From: CAZSLC01 sp964607675
GTDB lineage: Bacteria > Bacteroidota > Bacteroidia > Bacteroidales > UBA932
Assembly (NCBI GenBank): GCA_964607675.1
Contig: CAZSLC010000008.1
Span: 9,745-73,744, forward strand
Reading direction: 5' to 3'
DNA: 64,000 bases
Part shown: positions 27,087 through 36,232 of the stretch, piece after piece
Numbering within the stretch: position 1 is the first letter of the stretch
How the letters are laid out: the number at the start of each line of letters is the position of its first letter
Program-made: the position numbers and the translations under genes
The notes under the pieces: model-generated
Databases searched by the model: none
Seen by the model: the letters and a program-made list of their open reading frames with translations, nothing else
What the model was told of the DNA's origin: nothing

Positions 27087-28403
27087 ATGAATATTGCTGT
27101 AGTTGGAATTGGATATGTAGGTTTAGTGTCTGCTGCTTGTTTTGCAGAAATGGGTGCTAATGTGTATTGTGTTGACATTGATGAGGGGAAAATCAATTTA
27201 TTAAAAAATAAGGTTGTTCCTATTTATGAGGAGGGACTTAATGAATTGATAGAAAATAATATTTCTGATAACAGGCTTCATTTTACAACATCTTTGTCTT
27301 CATGCATAAATGATGTGGATATAGTGTTTATAGCTGTTGGTACCCCTCAAAATAGTGATGGCGGTGCTGATCTTGAATATGTTTTTAGCGTTGCAAGAGA
27401 TTTTGGTGCAAATCTTAGTAAGTACACATTGCTCGTTACAAAAAGTACTGTTCCTGTTGGTACTTCATATAAAATTAGAGAAATTGTTCAAAATGAGTTA
27501 AATAAGCGTGGCGTGAAAATCGATTTTGATGTTGCCTCAAATCCAGAGTTTTTGAAAGAAGGATCAGCAAAAAAGGACTTCATGATGCCAGACAGAGTGG
27601 TTATTGGTACAGATAGCAATATGGCAAAAGAGCTCATGTCTTCGTTGTATAGACCATTTCTTCTAAACAATTATAGAGTTATTTTCATGGATATTCTCTC
27701 GGCAGAAATGACAAAGTATGCTGCTAATGCCATGTTGGCGACGAGAATTAGTTTTATGAATGAAATTGCTACTCTTTGTGAGCTTACGGGGGCGGATGTT
27801 AATTTTGTCAGGAGTGGAATAGCATCTGATTTGAGAATTGGTGGCAAATTCCTTTATCCTGGGTGTGGGTATGGGGGATCATGTTTTCCAAAAGATGTAA
27901 AAGCATTGATAAACACAGCTGCGAATTTTGGATATAAAATGAAGATTATAAGTGCTGTTGAAGAGGTTAATAATAATCAAAAAATGATTCTGTTTGAAAA
28001 ATTGAATTCTATCTTCAATGGAGAATTCAATAATAAAACTATTGCTGTTTGGGGGCTCTCTTTCAAACCAGGAACTGATGATATAAGGGAGGCACCTTCC
28101 ATTGTATTAATCAAGTCATTAATAAATGCTGGGGCAAATATTCGAGTTTATGACCCAATAGCAATGAAAAATGTTATGTCAGTTTTCAATGATTCCATAA
28201 CCTACAGTAGCGATATTTATGATGCAGCAGATGGAGCTGATGCTGTTGCTTTAGTTACCGAATGGAAGCAATTTAGAATTTTAGATTTAAAGAGATTAAA
28301 ATCTATTATGAGAGATCCTATTATCGTCGATGGTAGAAATATTTATGATAAAAACGAGATGGAAAGAGAGGGAGTTAAATACTATTATATTGGGCATAAA
28401 TGA
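27087..28403 (+). CDS. ugd: UDP-glucose 6-dehydrogenase
   Basis: 438 residues. It has an N-terminal Rossmann motif GIGYVG, the linker STVPVGT, SNPEFLKEGSA and the catalytic C266 in GYGGSCFPKD. It oxidises UDP-glucose to UDP-glucuronate. The next gene, overlapping by 4 bases (ATGA), encodes the decarboxylase that uses this product, which strongly supports UDP-glucose as the substrate. It opens the plus-strand polysaccharide unit. Confidence 0.95.
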   Translation: MNIAVVGIGYVGLVSAACFAEMGANVYCVDIDEGKINLLKNKVVPIYEEGLNELIENNISDNRLHFTTSLSSCINDVDIVFIAVGTPQNSDGGADLEYVFSVARDFGANLSKYTLLVTKSTVPVGTSYKIREIVQNELNKRGVKIDFDVASNPEFLKEGSAKKDFMMPDRVVIGTDSNMAKELMSSLYRPFLLNNYRVIFMDILSAEMTKYAANAMLATRISFMNEIATLCELTGADVNFVRSGIASDLRIGGKFLYPGCGYGGSCFPKDVKALINTAANFGYKMKIISAVEEVNNNQKMILFEKLNSIFNGEFNNKTIAVWGLSFKPGTDDIREAPSIVLIKSLINAGANIRVYDPIAMKNVMSVFNDSITYSSDIYDAADGADAVALVTEWKQFRILDLKRLKSIMRDPIIVDGRNIYDKNEMEREGVKYYYIGHK

Positions 28404-29329
28404 AAAAAGTATTAGTTACTGGAGGAGCAGGATTTATCGGATCCCATCTTTGTAAAAGATTATTAGATAGTGAATATGATGTTATCTGTTTAGACAACCT
28501 ATTTACTGGAACTAAAAATAATATTTCTATTTTTCTTAAAAATCCAAATTTTGAATTTGTAAGACATGATGTTATTGAGCCTTATCTGGTGGAAGTAGAT
28601 GCTATTTTTAATTTAGCTTGCCCCGCTTCACCAATTCACTACCAATTAAACCCTGTAAAAACCATTAAGACATCAGTGATGGGTGCTATTAATATGCTTG
28701 AATTAGCAAGGCTTACAGGAGCCACCGTTTTACAAGCCTCTACGAGTGAAGTATATGGTGATCCCATGATTCATCCTCAAGAAGAATCTTACTGGGGGAA
28801 TGTAAATACAATAGGGTTAAGATCATGTTATGACGAAGGGAAAAGATGTGCTGAGACTCTATTTATGGATTACCATAGGCAATCTAATGTGAAAATTAAA
28901 ATTATTAGAATTTTTAATACATATGGACCAAAGATGCAACCTAATGATGGTAGGGTTGTTTCTAATTTTATCCTTCAAGCATTGAGTAATAAAGATATTA
29001 CTATTTATGGAGATGGTTCTCAAACACGTAGTTTTATGTATGTTGATGATCTTATAGAAGGTATGATGAAGATGATTCTTTCTCCTGTTGATTTTTTAGG
29101 TCCTGTAAATTTGGGAAATCCAAATGAGTTGTCAATTGCACAGATAGCTGGATTAATAATTAAACTATGTAACTCCAAATCTAAACTTGTATATCTACCA
29201 CTGCCAAGTGATGATCCACGCCAAAGAAAGCCAGATATTACTATTGCTAAAAATATGCTTGATTGGTCTCCATCTATTCATTTGGAGGAAGGACTAAAGA
29301 AAACAATTGATTATTTCAAAACATTGTAG
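28400..29329 (+). CDS. UDP-glucuronate decarboxylase (UDP-xylose synthase)
   Basis: 309-residue extended SDR. TGGAGFIGSH is at 7-16, the catalytic Y-x3-K sits in SCYDEGKR, STSEVYGDP is the Ser/Thr region, and the RIFNTYGPKM, DGSQTRSF and DDLI motifs of UXS are present. It converts UDP-glucuronate to UDP-xylose. The 4-base overlap with ugd couples both steps. The locus can therefore supply UDP-GlcA and UDP-Xyl to the glycosyltransferases. Confidence 0.92.
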   Translation: MKKVLVTGGAGFIGSHLCKRLLDSEYDVICLDNLFTGTKNNISIFLKNPNFEFVRHDVIEPYLVEVDAIFNLACPASPIHYQLNPVKTIKTSVMGAINMLELARLTGATVLQASTSEVYGDPMIHPQEESYWGNVNTIGLRSCYDEGKRCAETLFMDYHRQSNVKIKIIRIFNTYGPKMQPNDGRVVSNFILQALSNKDITIYGDGSQTRSFMYVDDLIEGMMKMILSPVDFLGPVNLGNPNELSIAQIAGLIIKLCNSKSKLVYLPLPSDDPRQRKPDITIAKNMLDWSPSIHLEEGLKKTIDYFKTL

Positions 29330-29334
29330 ATTTA

Positions 29335-30480
29335 ATGAATATTAACACTTCAGATTATAAATTATTAATTGTTGATGATATATTATCTAATATTCTGCTC
29401 CTAAAAGCTATATTGGTGAGAGAAAAATTTAAGATCATCAGTGCAGATAGTGGAAAAAAAGCACTTGAGATGATTGATTCAGAAAAACCTGATCTTGTAT
29501 TATTAGATGTAATGATGCCATTAATGGATGGGTATGAAACTTGTCAAAATATAAGAAAGAATTATACTCTTGAGGAGTTACCTGTAATTCTCGTTACAGC
29601 ACTCAATAATAATGAAGATATTGTAAAAGGCTTTTCATTCGGTGCTAATGATTTTGTGACGAAGCCTTTTAACAATGATGTTTTATTGATGAGAATAAAG
29701 TTCCAACTTTCAGTTGTACGTGCCAATAGATTGATTCAATCTCAAGCTGATGAACTCTCGAAAACTATTATCTCTCGTGATAAATTATATTCAATTATCG
29801 CCCATGATATTCGTTCTCCATTAGCTACCACTATGATAATAATGAATTATGTCACAGAAAAGATAAAAGATTATGATAATATAGATAGTGATGTAGTTGA
29901 AATGTTGATGAATGTAAATTCCATTTCGGAAGATGCATTTAATCTCTTTGATAATTTACTAAAATGGACAAAGAGTCAAACTGGAGCTCTAAAGACAGTT
30001 TTACAAAAAATTGACATTTCTTCTTTAACAATATCTTCCATAGATTTTTTATCAAAAGTAGCGCATAATAAAAAAATTGACATAGAGGTTGTCGGAGCTG
30101 ATGAACAAGTAGAGGTATATGCAGATATAGATATGATTAAAACTATTTATCGTAATCTTATTTCCAATGCTATTAAGTTCAGTCATGAAGGGTCTAAAAT
30201 CATTGTCAAACTTGAAAACGAACAAGATAAAGTAGTTATAAATGTCATTGATAGCGGTTATGGTATATCGGCAGAAGATATTGTCAAGATTGAAAGTGGT
30301 AAAGTGGATTTTACTAAGGCTGGGACTAAAAATGAAAGTGGTTCTGGATTGGGGTTAAACCTTACTAAAGAGTTTATTAATAGGAACGGAGGTGAATTGT
30401 CAGTGATTTCCGAATTAGGCAAAGGATCGACATTTAGTTTCTATATTCCCAAATTCAGAGAGGAAAATACTGTATTGTGA
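29335..30480 (+). CDS. Receiver-histidine kinase protein (REC-HisKA-HATPase)
   Basis: 381 residues, cytoplasmic. The N-terminal receiver has D14/D15, phosphorylation site D58 (LLDVMMP) and K110 (TKPF). The DHp domain has H157 (IIAHDIRSPL) and the HATPase has N-box NLISNAIKF, G1 DSGYGIS and G2 GSGLGLN. No membrane segment or other sensor is present, so its input is phosphorylation of its own receiver. It starts 5 bases after the UDP-xylose synthase, inside the polysaccharide locus, and may regulate it with the response regulator at 50686-51051. Its last 40 bases overlap the convergent phosphatase gene. Confidence 0.9.
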   Translation: MNINTSDYKLLIVDDILSNILLLKAILVREKFKIISADSGKKALEMIDSEKPDLVLLDVMMPLMDGYETCQNIRKNYTLEELPVILVTALNNNEDIVKGFSFGANDFVTKPFNNDVLLMRIKFQLSVVRANRLIQSQADELSKTIISRDKLYSIIAHDIRSPLATTMIIMNYVTEKIKDYDNIDSDVVEMLMNVNSISEDAFNLFDNLLKWTKSQTGALKTVLQKIDISSLTISSIDFLSKVAHNKKIDIEVVGADEQVEVYADIDMIKTIYRNLISNAIKFSHEGSKIIVKLENEQDKVVINVIDSGYGISAEDIVKIESGKVDFTKAGTKNESGSGLGLNLTKEFINRNGGELSVISELGKGSTFSFYIPKFREENTVL

Positions 30481-31397
30481 TCACTCAATTCTGTAGCAGA
30501 CGTATAGTAGTTTGTGCACTCAAATTCTTTAGAATGGAAAATATAATCAATCTTAAGTATCCCTTTAAACCCACCATTGTAAGTTGATGAGTATCCATTG
30601 CCCATCTCTCTATAAGAGTCTTTTAATGATCTGTTTATTACTCTATAGACATAAGATAGTGGTGTACTGTTAAAGTCTCCACATAGTATGGTAGGGAGGG
30701 TAAATGTTTCCACGAACCTTGCTAAATAGTTGGCCTGAACTTCTCGTATTTGCATGTTCTTTTTTATTTCATCAATTCTTTTTTGACTGTCATCATTGGT
30801 TGTGGTACTTATTCCTGTAGTTTGAAGGTGACAATTTACTACCCTTATAACCTTATTGTTATATTGAATATCTGCATACATGCTGCCATTAATTCCATTT
30901 GTAAAAATTTCTTTTACGCTATCAATAATAGGGTACTTGCTATATATCGCTAATCCTGTATTGTTAATTGGGTCATCTTGTTGAATTACTTTATATGGAA
31001 ACTCTTTCAAATCATAATTGCCCCTATATTCTTGAAAACAAACTATATCCACATTCTCTTTTTCCATTAACATAGATACATATTCGATAGTATTGTTATT
31101 TTTATATTTAAACGTGCCTGCATTGAATGTAGATATTTTTATATTATTTTCTCCGTCATGGGGGATGGATAGTATGTTAAATCTAAGAATTCCTGGTACC
31201 CAGAAAAACTGTGTTATAGTGATGACAATTAAAGTATAAAATAGCATTCGATTTTTCCTTGCCATTTTTATTATTAGCGAAATACCTATAATAATCAATA
31301 ATGGCGTCATAATAGTCATTGATGTAACAAATAATAAATTGATTAATGCAATGATGATGAATGCAATACAAGTTATAATTAATCCAATGTTTTTCAT
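30441..31397 (-). CDS. Membrane-anchored endonuclease/exonuclease/phosphatase-family protein
   Basis: 318 residues. Three hydrophobic helices in the first ~70 residues are followed by an EEP fold: STFNAG, FQEYRG, NCHLQTTG, CGDFNSTP and a terminal SDHNTV, which carry the metal and catalytic Asn/Asp/His residues. The substrate could be a phospholipid head group, a nucleotide or a sugar phosphate; sequence does not decide. Its start abuts the stop of the glycosyltransferase upstream, so the two form a small minus-strand unit inside the plus-strand operon. Confidence 0.82.
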   Translation of the reverse strand: MKNIGLIITCIAFIIIALINLLFVTSMTIMTPLLIIIGISLIIKMARKNRMLFYTLIVITITQFFWVPGILRFNILSIPHDGENNIKISTFNAGTFKYKNNNTIEYVSMLMEKENVDIVCFQEYRGNYDLKEFPYKVIQQDDPINNTGLAIYSKYPIIDSVKEIFTNGINGSMYADIQYNNKVIRVVNCHLQTTGISTTTNDDSQKRIDEIKKNMQIREVQANYLARFVETFTLPTILCGDFNSTPLSYVYRVINRSLKDSYREMGNGYSSTYNGGFKGILKIDYIFHSKEFECTNYYTSATELSDHNTVFSSLNLGI

Positions 31398-32600
31398 CTA
31401 GTTTCTTCTTTTAGCCTTTTCCCAAGCTCCCGTATTCTTGTTATTTAATAGGTATTTAAAACCTTTAAGAACGTTAAAATTCATAAATAAGAAATAGTAC
31501 GGAACATAGACTATATTGTTTTTAATATTATGATTTGCTAAATATTTACCAATAATAGCTCCAATGTAGAATAATACTTGTAAGGCGAGTAAGATACTAA
31601 AAAGGATATTGGTTTGAGTTGCAAAAGTAACTATCAAAATATTTATTGGTAATAGAGCAAATAATAAAATAGGGGTTATACTCCATCGTAGTACTCTATG
31701 TGATATATATTGGAATGATGCCATGCCGTATTTGAAAATATTTAGCAGAGGTGCTAAACGGAAAATTGACTGAAGTCCACCAGCAGCAATTCTTATTTTT
31801 CTTTTTTCCTCCTCTTTAATATCTAAGGATGCTTTTTCCATGGCGTATGCTTTGTCACAATATGCTATTTTATATCCTTTTTTTACAATTTCCATTGATA
31901 GAATAAAATCATCCAGAAGAGTGTTTTCTGGCATTATCATAAATAGTTCTCTTCTAATAGCGTAAAGCTCTCCTGCAGCTCCTACGGTGGTGCAGAGCTC
32001 AGAGTCCAATTTCTTTAAAATAGATTCATATTTCCAATATAAACCTTCAGAGGCAGCTGCCCCCTCTTCATTGTCTGACTCAACCCTTTTTTCACCAGCT
32101 ACACATCCCACCTTAGGGTCGTTAAAAGCTTTCGCAATCTCAATAATAGAATCATTATTCAACATAGTATTAGCATCGGTAAAAACAACGATAGTGGAGG
32201 TGATCATAGGCATTACTCTATTTATGGCAGCTGTCTTCCCCTTTCTTGGTTTATCAAAATATAGGATTACTTTTGGTTTATTGGTCGAATCCATAGTATA
32301 TTTTTCTATAATACTATTTGTTTGATCCGTTGAACCATCTGTAACAAACACAATATCCAGCAATTCAGATGGATAGTTGAGGGAAAAATTATTTTCCATC
32401 TTTTTATCTATTATATTTGCTTCATTGTATGCGGCAATAAGCAGCGTTACTTTGGGTAATGGGTTATTGGTAGTAATTCTCTTTTTTTTCCTAAATAATC
32501 TTTTTAATATCACTAATATATAGATTGTAAAACCATATCCGATATATGTATAAAATACAATAAATAGAAAGCACCAAAAAATTATTTCTAAAGTATTCAT
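31398..32600 (-). CDS. Membrane glycosyltransferase, family 2
   Basis: 400 residues. One N-terminal helix (about 7-30) is followed by a GT-A domain beginning KVTLLIAAYNEA, with the DxD-like TDAN and the acidic DDF and RRxRW-like regions, and 2-3 C-terminal helices. This layout resembles processive or EPS synthases (hyaluronan/cellulose-like) that act at the inner membrane. The sugar is not predictable. It is divergent from the glycosyltransferase at 32679. Confidence 0.85.
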   Translation of the reverse strand: MNTLEIIFWCFLFIVFYTYIGYGFTIYILVILKRLFRKKKRITTNNPLPKVTLLIAAYNEANIIDKKMENNFSLNYPSELLDIVFVTDGSTDQTNSIIEKYTMDSTNKPKVILYFDKPRKGKTAAINRVMPMITSTIVVFTDANTMLNNDSIIEIAKAFNDPKVGCVAGEKRVESDNEEGAAASEGLYWKYESILKKLDSELCTTVGAAGELYAIRRELFMIMPENTLLDDFILSMEIVKKGYKIAYCDKAYAMEKASLDIKEEEKRKIRIAAGGLQSIFRLAPLLNIFKYGMASFQYISHRVLRWSITPILLFALLPINILIVTFATQTNILFSILLALQVLFYIGAIIGKYLANHNIKNNIVYVPYYFLFMNFNVLKGFKYLLNNKNTGAWEKAKRRN

Positions 32601-32638
32601 AGATGACGATTTATTTCTGTTAAAATTAGATAAAATTT

Positions 32639-32660
32639 TTCAAATTTTATTAAATTTGAA
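32639..32660. repeat. 9-bp perfect inverted repeat in a divergent promoter region
   Basis: TTCAAATTT (32639-32647) and AAATTTGAA (32652-32660) with a 4-base spacer; the right arm overlaps the -7 box TAAATTTG (32651-32658) of the plus-strand gene. It could be an operator or chance in AT-rich DNA. Confidence 0.4.
32651..32658 (+). promoter_or_regulatory. -7 box for the second plus-strand polysaccharide unit (TAAATTTG)
   Basis: TAAATTTG fits TAnnTTTG, 20 bases upstream of the ATG at 32679. No -33 box is clear. Confidence 0.45.
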
Positions 32661-32678
32661 AGATATATAAAAAGATTT

Positions 32679-33821
32679 ATGAAAGCACTATTTCTTGTTT
32701 TCTATGGACTCGAATCATATAATGGAATAAGTAAGAAAATTCTGTATCAAGTATCTGCCCTTAATCAATTAGGTGTGAGTACTGAACTTTGTTATACTGA
32801 TTTTGATGAATATGGAAACCAAATAAGAAAAGTTGACTCAAGAGAGATATGCAATTATGGGAATGGATTTGTGTCAAAAATTAAAAAAAGAATTGATTTC
32901 TCTTCTGTCTCAAACTATATTATTAGTAATAATATAGATTTTTTGTATATAAGGAGTGCTCATAATGCTTCTCCATTTTTGAGCAGAATGGTAAAGAGTA
33001 TAAAAAAAGCAAGAAATGTGAAAGTTGTTGTTGAAATACCAACATATCCCTATCAAGGTCAGTTTAAAGGGGCATCATTCGAAGCTAAATTGTCTTTATT
33101 TCTTGATATTATTTTCCGAAAGAGTTTTTCTAAACTGATTGATAGCTATGTTACTTTTACAGATGATAATACGATTTTTGGTGCTCCTAATATTTCAATT
33201 TCCAATGGGATAGATTTCGACTCAATAAAATTAAGAGAAAAATCACATAGAGTATTGGACAAATCAAACCCCAGTAATTCCTTTTATTTGATAAGTGTCT
33301 CCGAAGTGCATTATTGGCACGGTATTGATAGGGTTATAGAGGGACTTTCCAAATATTATTCCAATCCTAACAATAAAATGTCTGTTTTTTTTATGATAAT
33401 AGGTAGAGGATTTGGTTCAGAGTATAATGATTTGATGCTTTTGGCTAGAAAGAGAGGTTTGGATGGATATATTACATTTTATGGAAACAGATCAGGGGAG
33501 GAGCTAAATAAATTATTTGAAATGGCTGATTTTGGAGTAGCAAGTTTGGCAAGGCATCGGAGTAATATCACAAAAATTAAAACACTTAAAAATAGAGAGT
33601 ATGCGGCAAGGGGGATCCCATTTATTTATTCCGAAATTGACGATGATTTTGAGGGTATGCCGTATATCATGAAGGCTACTCCTGATGATACCCCTTTAGA
33701 TATATGTAGTATTATTGATTTTTATAATAAATGTGATTACTCCCCTTTACAAATTAGAAATTCAATTATTGATACACTCTCTTGGAGGGAACAAATGAAG
33801 AAAGTGATTAAAGTTATATAG
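32679..33821 (+). CDS. Glycosyltransferase, GT-B fold (GT4-like)
   Basis: 380 residues. The N-terminal GT-B half starts LFLVFYGLESYNGISKK and the C-terminal half has the nucleotide-sugar region (SEVHYWHGIDRVIEGL, FYGNRSGEELNKLFEMADFGVASL). The usual E-x7-E of GT4 is imperfect, ending around NREYAARGIPFIYSE. No membrane helices are seen. Donor and acceptor are unknown. It is first in a five- to six-gene plus-strand unit with nucleotide-sugar enzymes. Confidence 0.78.
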   Translation: MKALFLVFYGLESYNGISKKILYQVSALNQLGVSTELCYTDFDEYGNQIRKVDSREICNYGNGFVSKIKKRIDFSSVSNYIISNNIDFLYIRSAHNASPFLSRMVKSIKKARNVKVVVEIPTYPYQGQFKGASFEAKLSLFLDIIFRKSFSKLIDSYVTFTDDNTIFGAPNISISNGIDFDSIKLREKSHRVLDKSNPSNSFYLISVSEVHYWHGIDRVIEGLSKYYSNPNNKMSVFFMIIGRGFGSEYNDLMLLARKRGLDGYITFYGNRSGEELNKLFEMADFGVASLARHRSNITKIKTLKNREYAARGIPFIYSEIDDDFEGMPYIMKATPDDTPLDICSIIDFYNKCDYSPLQIRNSIIDTLSWREQMKKVIKVI

Positions 33822-33825
33822 ATAT

Positions 33826-35235
33826 ATGGATATGAGAGAAAAAGTGTGTGTACAAGGTTTGGGATTTGTCGGATTAGCTATGGCAACAGTAGTAGCAAAT
33901 GTTTCTGACGAGGACGGCAACCTTTGTTATTCAGTTGTAGGGATAGATTTGCCTAAAAATGATATACTAATTGAGAGTGTGAATAATGGTATTTTGCCTT
34001 TCAAAACAGAAGATATATCTTTTAGTAAATTACTTAATAAGGCTGTTAATGAGAATCATAACTTGATAGCAACAAGTGATGAAAAATGTTTATCGCAGGC
34101 AGAGATAGTGATTGTAGATGTTCAATTATCTATTTCTAAATGTGATAAAGAAGATTATAATAAGTATCATTTACATAAAGAATCAATAGAAAAGGCTATC
34201 TTATCATTGGGAAAATTAGTGAAGCCTGATTGTTTAATCTTGGTTGAGACCACTATTCCTCCAGGATTTTGTCGAAATATTATCTATCCACTGTTGATAA
34301 GTGAGTTCTCTAAAAGAGGCATTAGCAGTGAGCCATTGCTTGCATATTCTTATGAAAGAGTGATGCCTGGAAAAGATTATTTGAATTCAATAAAAAATTT
34401 TTTTAGAACATATAGTGGTTTAAATAGGGAAGCAGCAGAAAAGGCAAAAAACTTTTTGTCATCAGTTATTGATACTAATATATATCCTTTGAAAGAAGAA
34501 TTAGAACCTGAAGCATGTGAAATGGCGAAGGTTCTTGAAAATTCATATAGGGCAATGAATATAGCATTTATATATGAATGGACACTATTTGCTGAAAAGG
34601 CGGGTATAAATATTTTTTCTGTTATTGATGGTATCCGTCAGAGACCTACGCACAGAAATATTATGATGCCAGGGCTTGGAGTTGGCGGATATTGTCTTAC
34701 GAAAGATTCTTTATTGGCATTGTGGGCTAACGACAATTACTTTCATTCTTCATATGGTTTCCCATTTTCAATAGAGGCACTTAAGGTTAACGATAAAATG
34801 CCTTTGCATGTTATTGATTTGATTGAACAGTTCACAACCATAGCAGATAAAAGAGTCCTTATTTTAGGAGTTTCATATCGAGAAGATATAGGAGACACCC
34901 GTTTTTCACCAACCGAGATACTTTATAATGCTCTTATTGAGAAAGGTGCAAAAATATCTGTCAATGATCCGTATATTTTTAAATGGAATGAGGTGCCTGA
35001 TGCGGTCTTTGTTGATGATTTCTCAAATTTTGATATAGTAATTTTTGCAACGAGGCATAAAGACTATCTTTCTATTAGTGAAAAAGAGTTATTAAAAATG
35101 ACTGAAAACACAGAGTTGATTGTAGATGCGAATAATATTATCTCAGATATGAAGGCTTTTGCTCTGTTAGATAATGGTAGGAAAGTAGTGGGAGTTGGAA
35201 AAGGACATATAAATAGTAAAAACAATCAATTATGA
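33826..35235 (+). CDS. Nucleotide-sugar dehydrogenase (UDP-glucose/GDP-mannose dehydrogenase family)
   Basis: 469 residues; an ATG two codons in (33832) is an alternative start. Rossmann motif GLGFVG, TTIPPG and a catalytic C290 in GVGGYCLTKD are present; the C-terminal domain has the ISVNDPY motif. It is clearly different from ugd in the same locus, with extra residues in the N-terminal half, and more like the WbpA/WecC group that acts on UDP-N-acetylhexosamines. Exact substrate unknown. It overlaps the next gene by 4 bases. Confidence 0.82.
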   Translation: MDMREKVCVQGLGFVGLAMATVVANVSDEDGNLCYSVVGIDLPKNDILIESVNNGILPFKTEDISFSKLLNKAVNENHNLIATSDEKCLSQAEIVIVDVQLSISKCDKEDYNKYHLHKESIEKAILSLGKLVKPDCLILVETTIPPGFCRNIIYPLLISEFSKRGISSEPLLAYSYERVMPGKDYLNSIKNFFRTYSGLNREAAEKAKNFLSSVIDTNIYPLKEELEPEACEMAKVLENSYRAMNIAFIYEWTLFAEKAGINIFSVIDGIRQRPTHRNIMMPGLGVGGYCLTKDSLLALWANDNYFHSSYGFPFSIEALKVNDKMPLHVIDLIEQFTTIADKRVLILGVSYREDIGDTRFSPTEILYNALIEKGAKISVNDPYIFKWNEVPDAVFVDDFSNFDIVIFATRHKDYLSISEKELLKMTENTELIVDANNIISDMKAFALLDNGRKVVGVGKGHINSKNNQL

Positions 35236-36221
35236 AAAAGATATTAATCACTGGCGGTGCAGGGTTTATAGGATACCATTTGGCTTACAGATTATCAGAG
35301 AATAATGACAATTTTATAACGATTGTTGATAATCTGCACCGAGGAAGGATGGATACCTATATGAAACAATTGATCTCGAAACAAAATGTGAGATTTTTTG
35401 AAATAGACTTGACAGACATTGATTTGATGAGGAAGAATATTTGGGAGCACTATGATGAGATATACCATCTTGCGGCAATAATTGGGGTTAAGCATTGTAT
35501 GCAACATCCTGATATGGTGCTAAGGGTTAACTTCCTATCAACAATGAATATTGTAGATCTTGCAAAAGAAAACAAAGTTGGGAAAATAGTTTTTGCGTCA
35601 ACGTGTGAAACTTATGCAGGTGGGTTCAAATATGGTATTATAAATGTTCCCACGGACGAAAATGTACCATTATTAGTGTCGGATATAAACAACCCACGAT
35701 GGACATATGCATCAAGTAAGATGACTAACGAGCAAATGATTATTTTTAATTCCCCAAATAGCTATAGGTATTCAATTGTGAGATATCATAATATTTATGG
35801 ACAAAGGGAGGGATTCGCACATGTAATTCCTGAAATTTTGGTTAGGATTATTGATGGAGAAAGACCATTGAGGGTGTATGGGGCTGATCAAACGAGATCT
35901 TTTTGCCATGTTTACGACGGAGTATCACAAACAATTTCAGTGATGGAGTCTGAAAATACAGATAATGAGATAATCAACATAGGAGAGGAGAGTGAGATTT
36001 CAATTAAGGACCTTGTCTGTCAAATACTTAAGACATTAGATATCAAGTGTGAAATAAAGGAGATGGATCCACCTGTTGGTTCTGTTGATAGAAGATGTCC
36101 TGATACTACAAAATTGAAAAAATTGACAAATTATAAATCCACTGTTTCATTTGAAGAGGGTATTAAAATGACCATTGAATGGTATAGAAAAGAGATCGAA
36201 AAAGGTAATATATGGGAATAA
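35232..36221 (+). CDS. NAD-dependent nucleotide-sugar epimerase/dehydratase
   Basis: 329-residue extended SDR. TGGAGFIGYH is near the N-terminus, the Y-x3-K is in TYASSKMTNE, a Thr/Ser-rich FASTCETYAG precedes it, and RYHNIYGQR and DQTRSFCHVYD are the substrate-binding strands. The STC-E-Y and R-x5-YG pattern is similar to UDP-sugar 4-epimerases and related enzymes. It starts within the end of the dehydrogenase gene, so it probably acts on that enzyme's product. Confidence 0.82.
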   Translation: MKKILITGGAGFIGYHLAYRLSENNDNFITIVDNLHRGRMDTYMKQLISKQNVRFFEIDLTDIDLMRKNIWEHYDEIYHLAAIIGVKHCMQHPDMVLRVNFLSTMNIVDLAKENKVGKIVFASTCETYAGGFKYGIINVPTDENVPLLVSDINNPRWTYASSKMTNEQMIIFNSPNSYRYSIVRYHNIYGQREGFAHVIPEILVRIIDGERPLRVYGADQTRSFCHVYDGVSQTISVMESENTDNEIINIGEESEISIKDLVCQILKTLDIKCEIKEMDPPVGSVDRRCPDTTKLKKLTNYKSTVSFEEGIKMTIEWYRKEIEKGNIWE

Positions 36222-36232
36222 TTTTATAGAGT

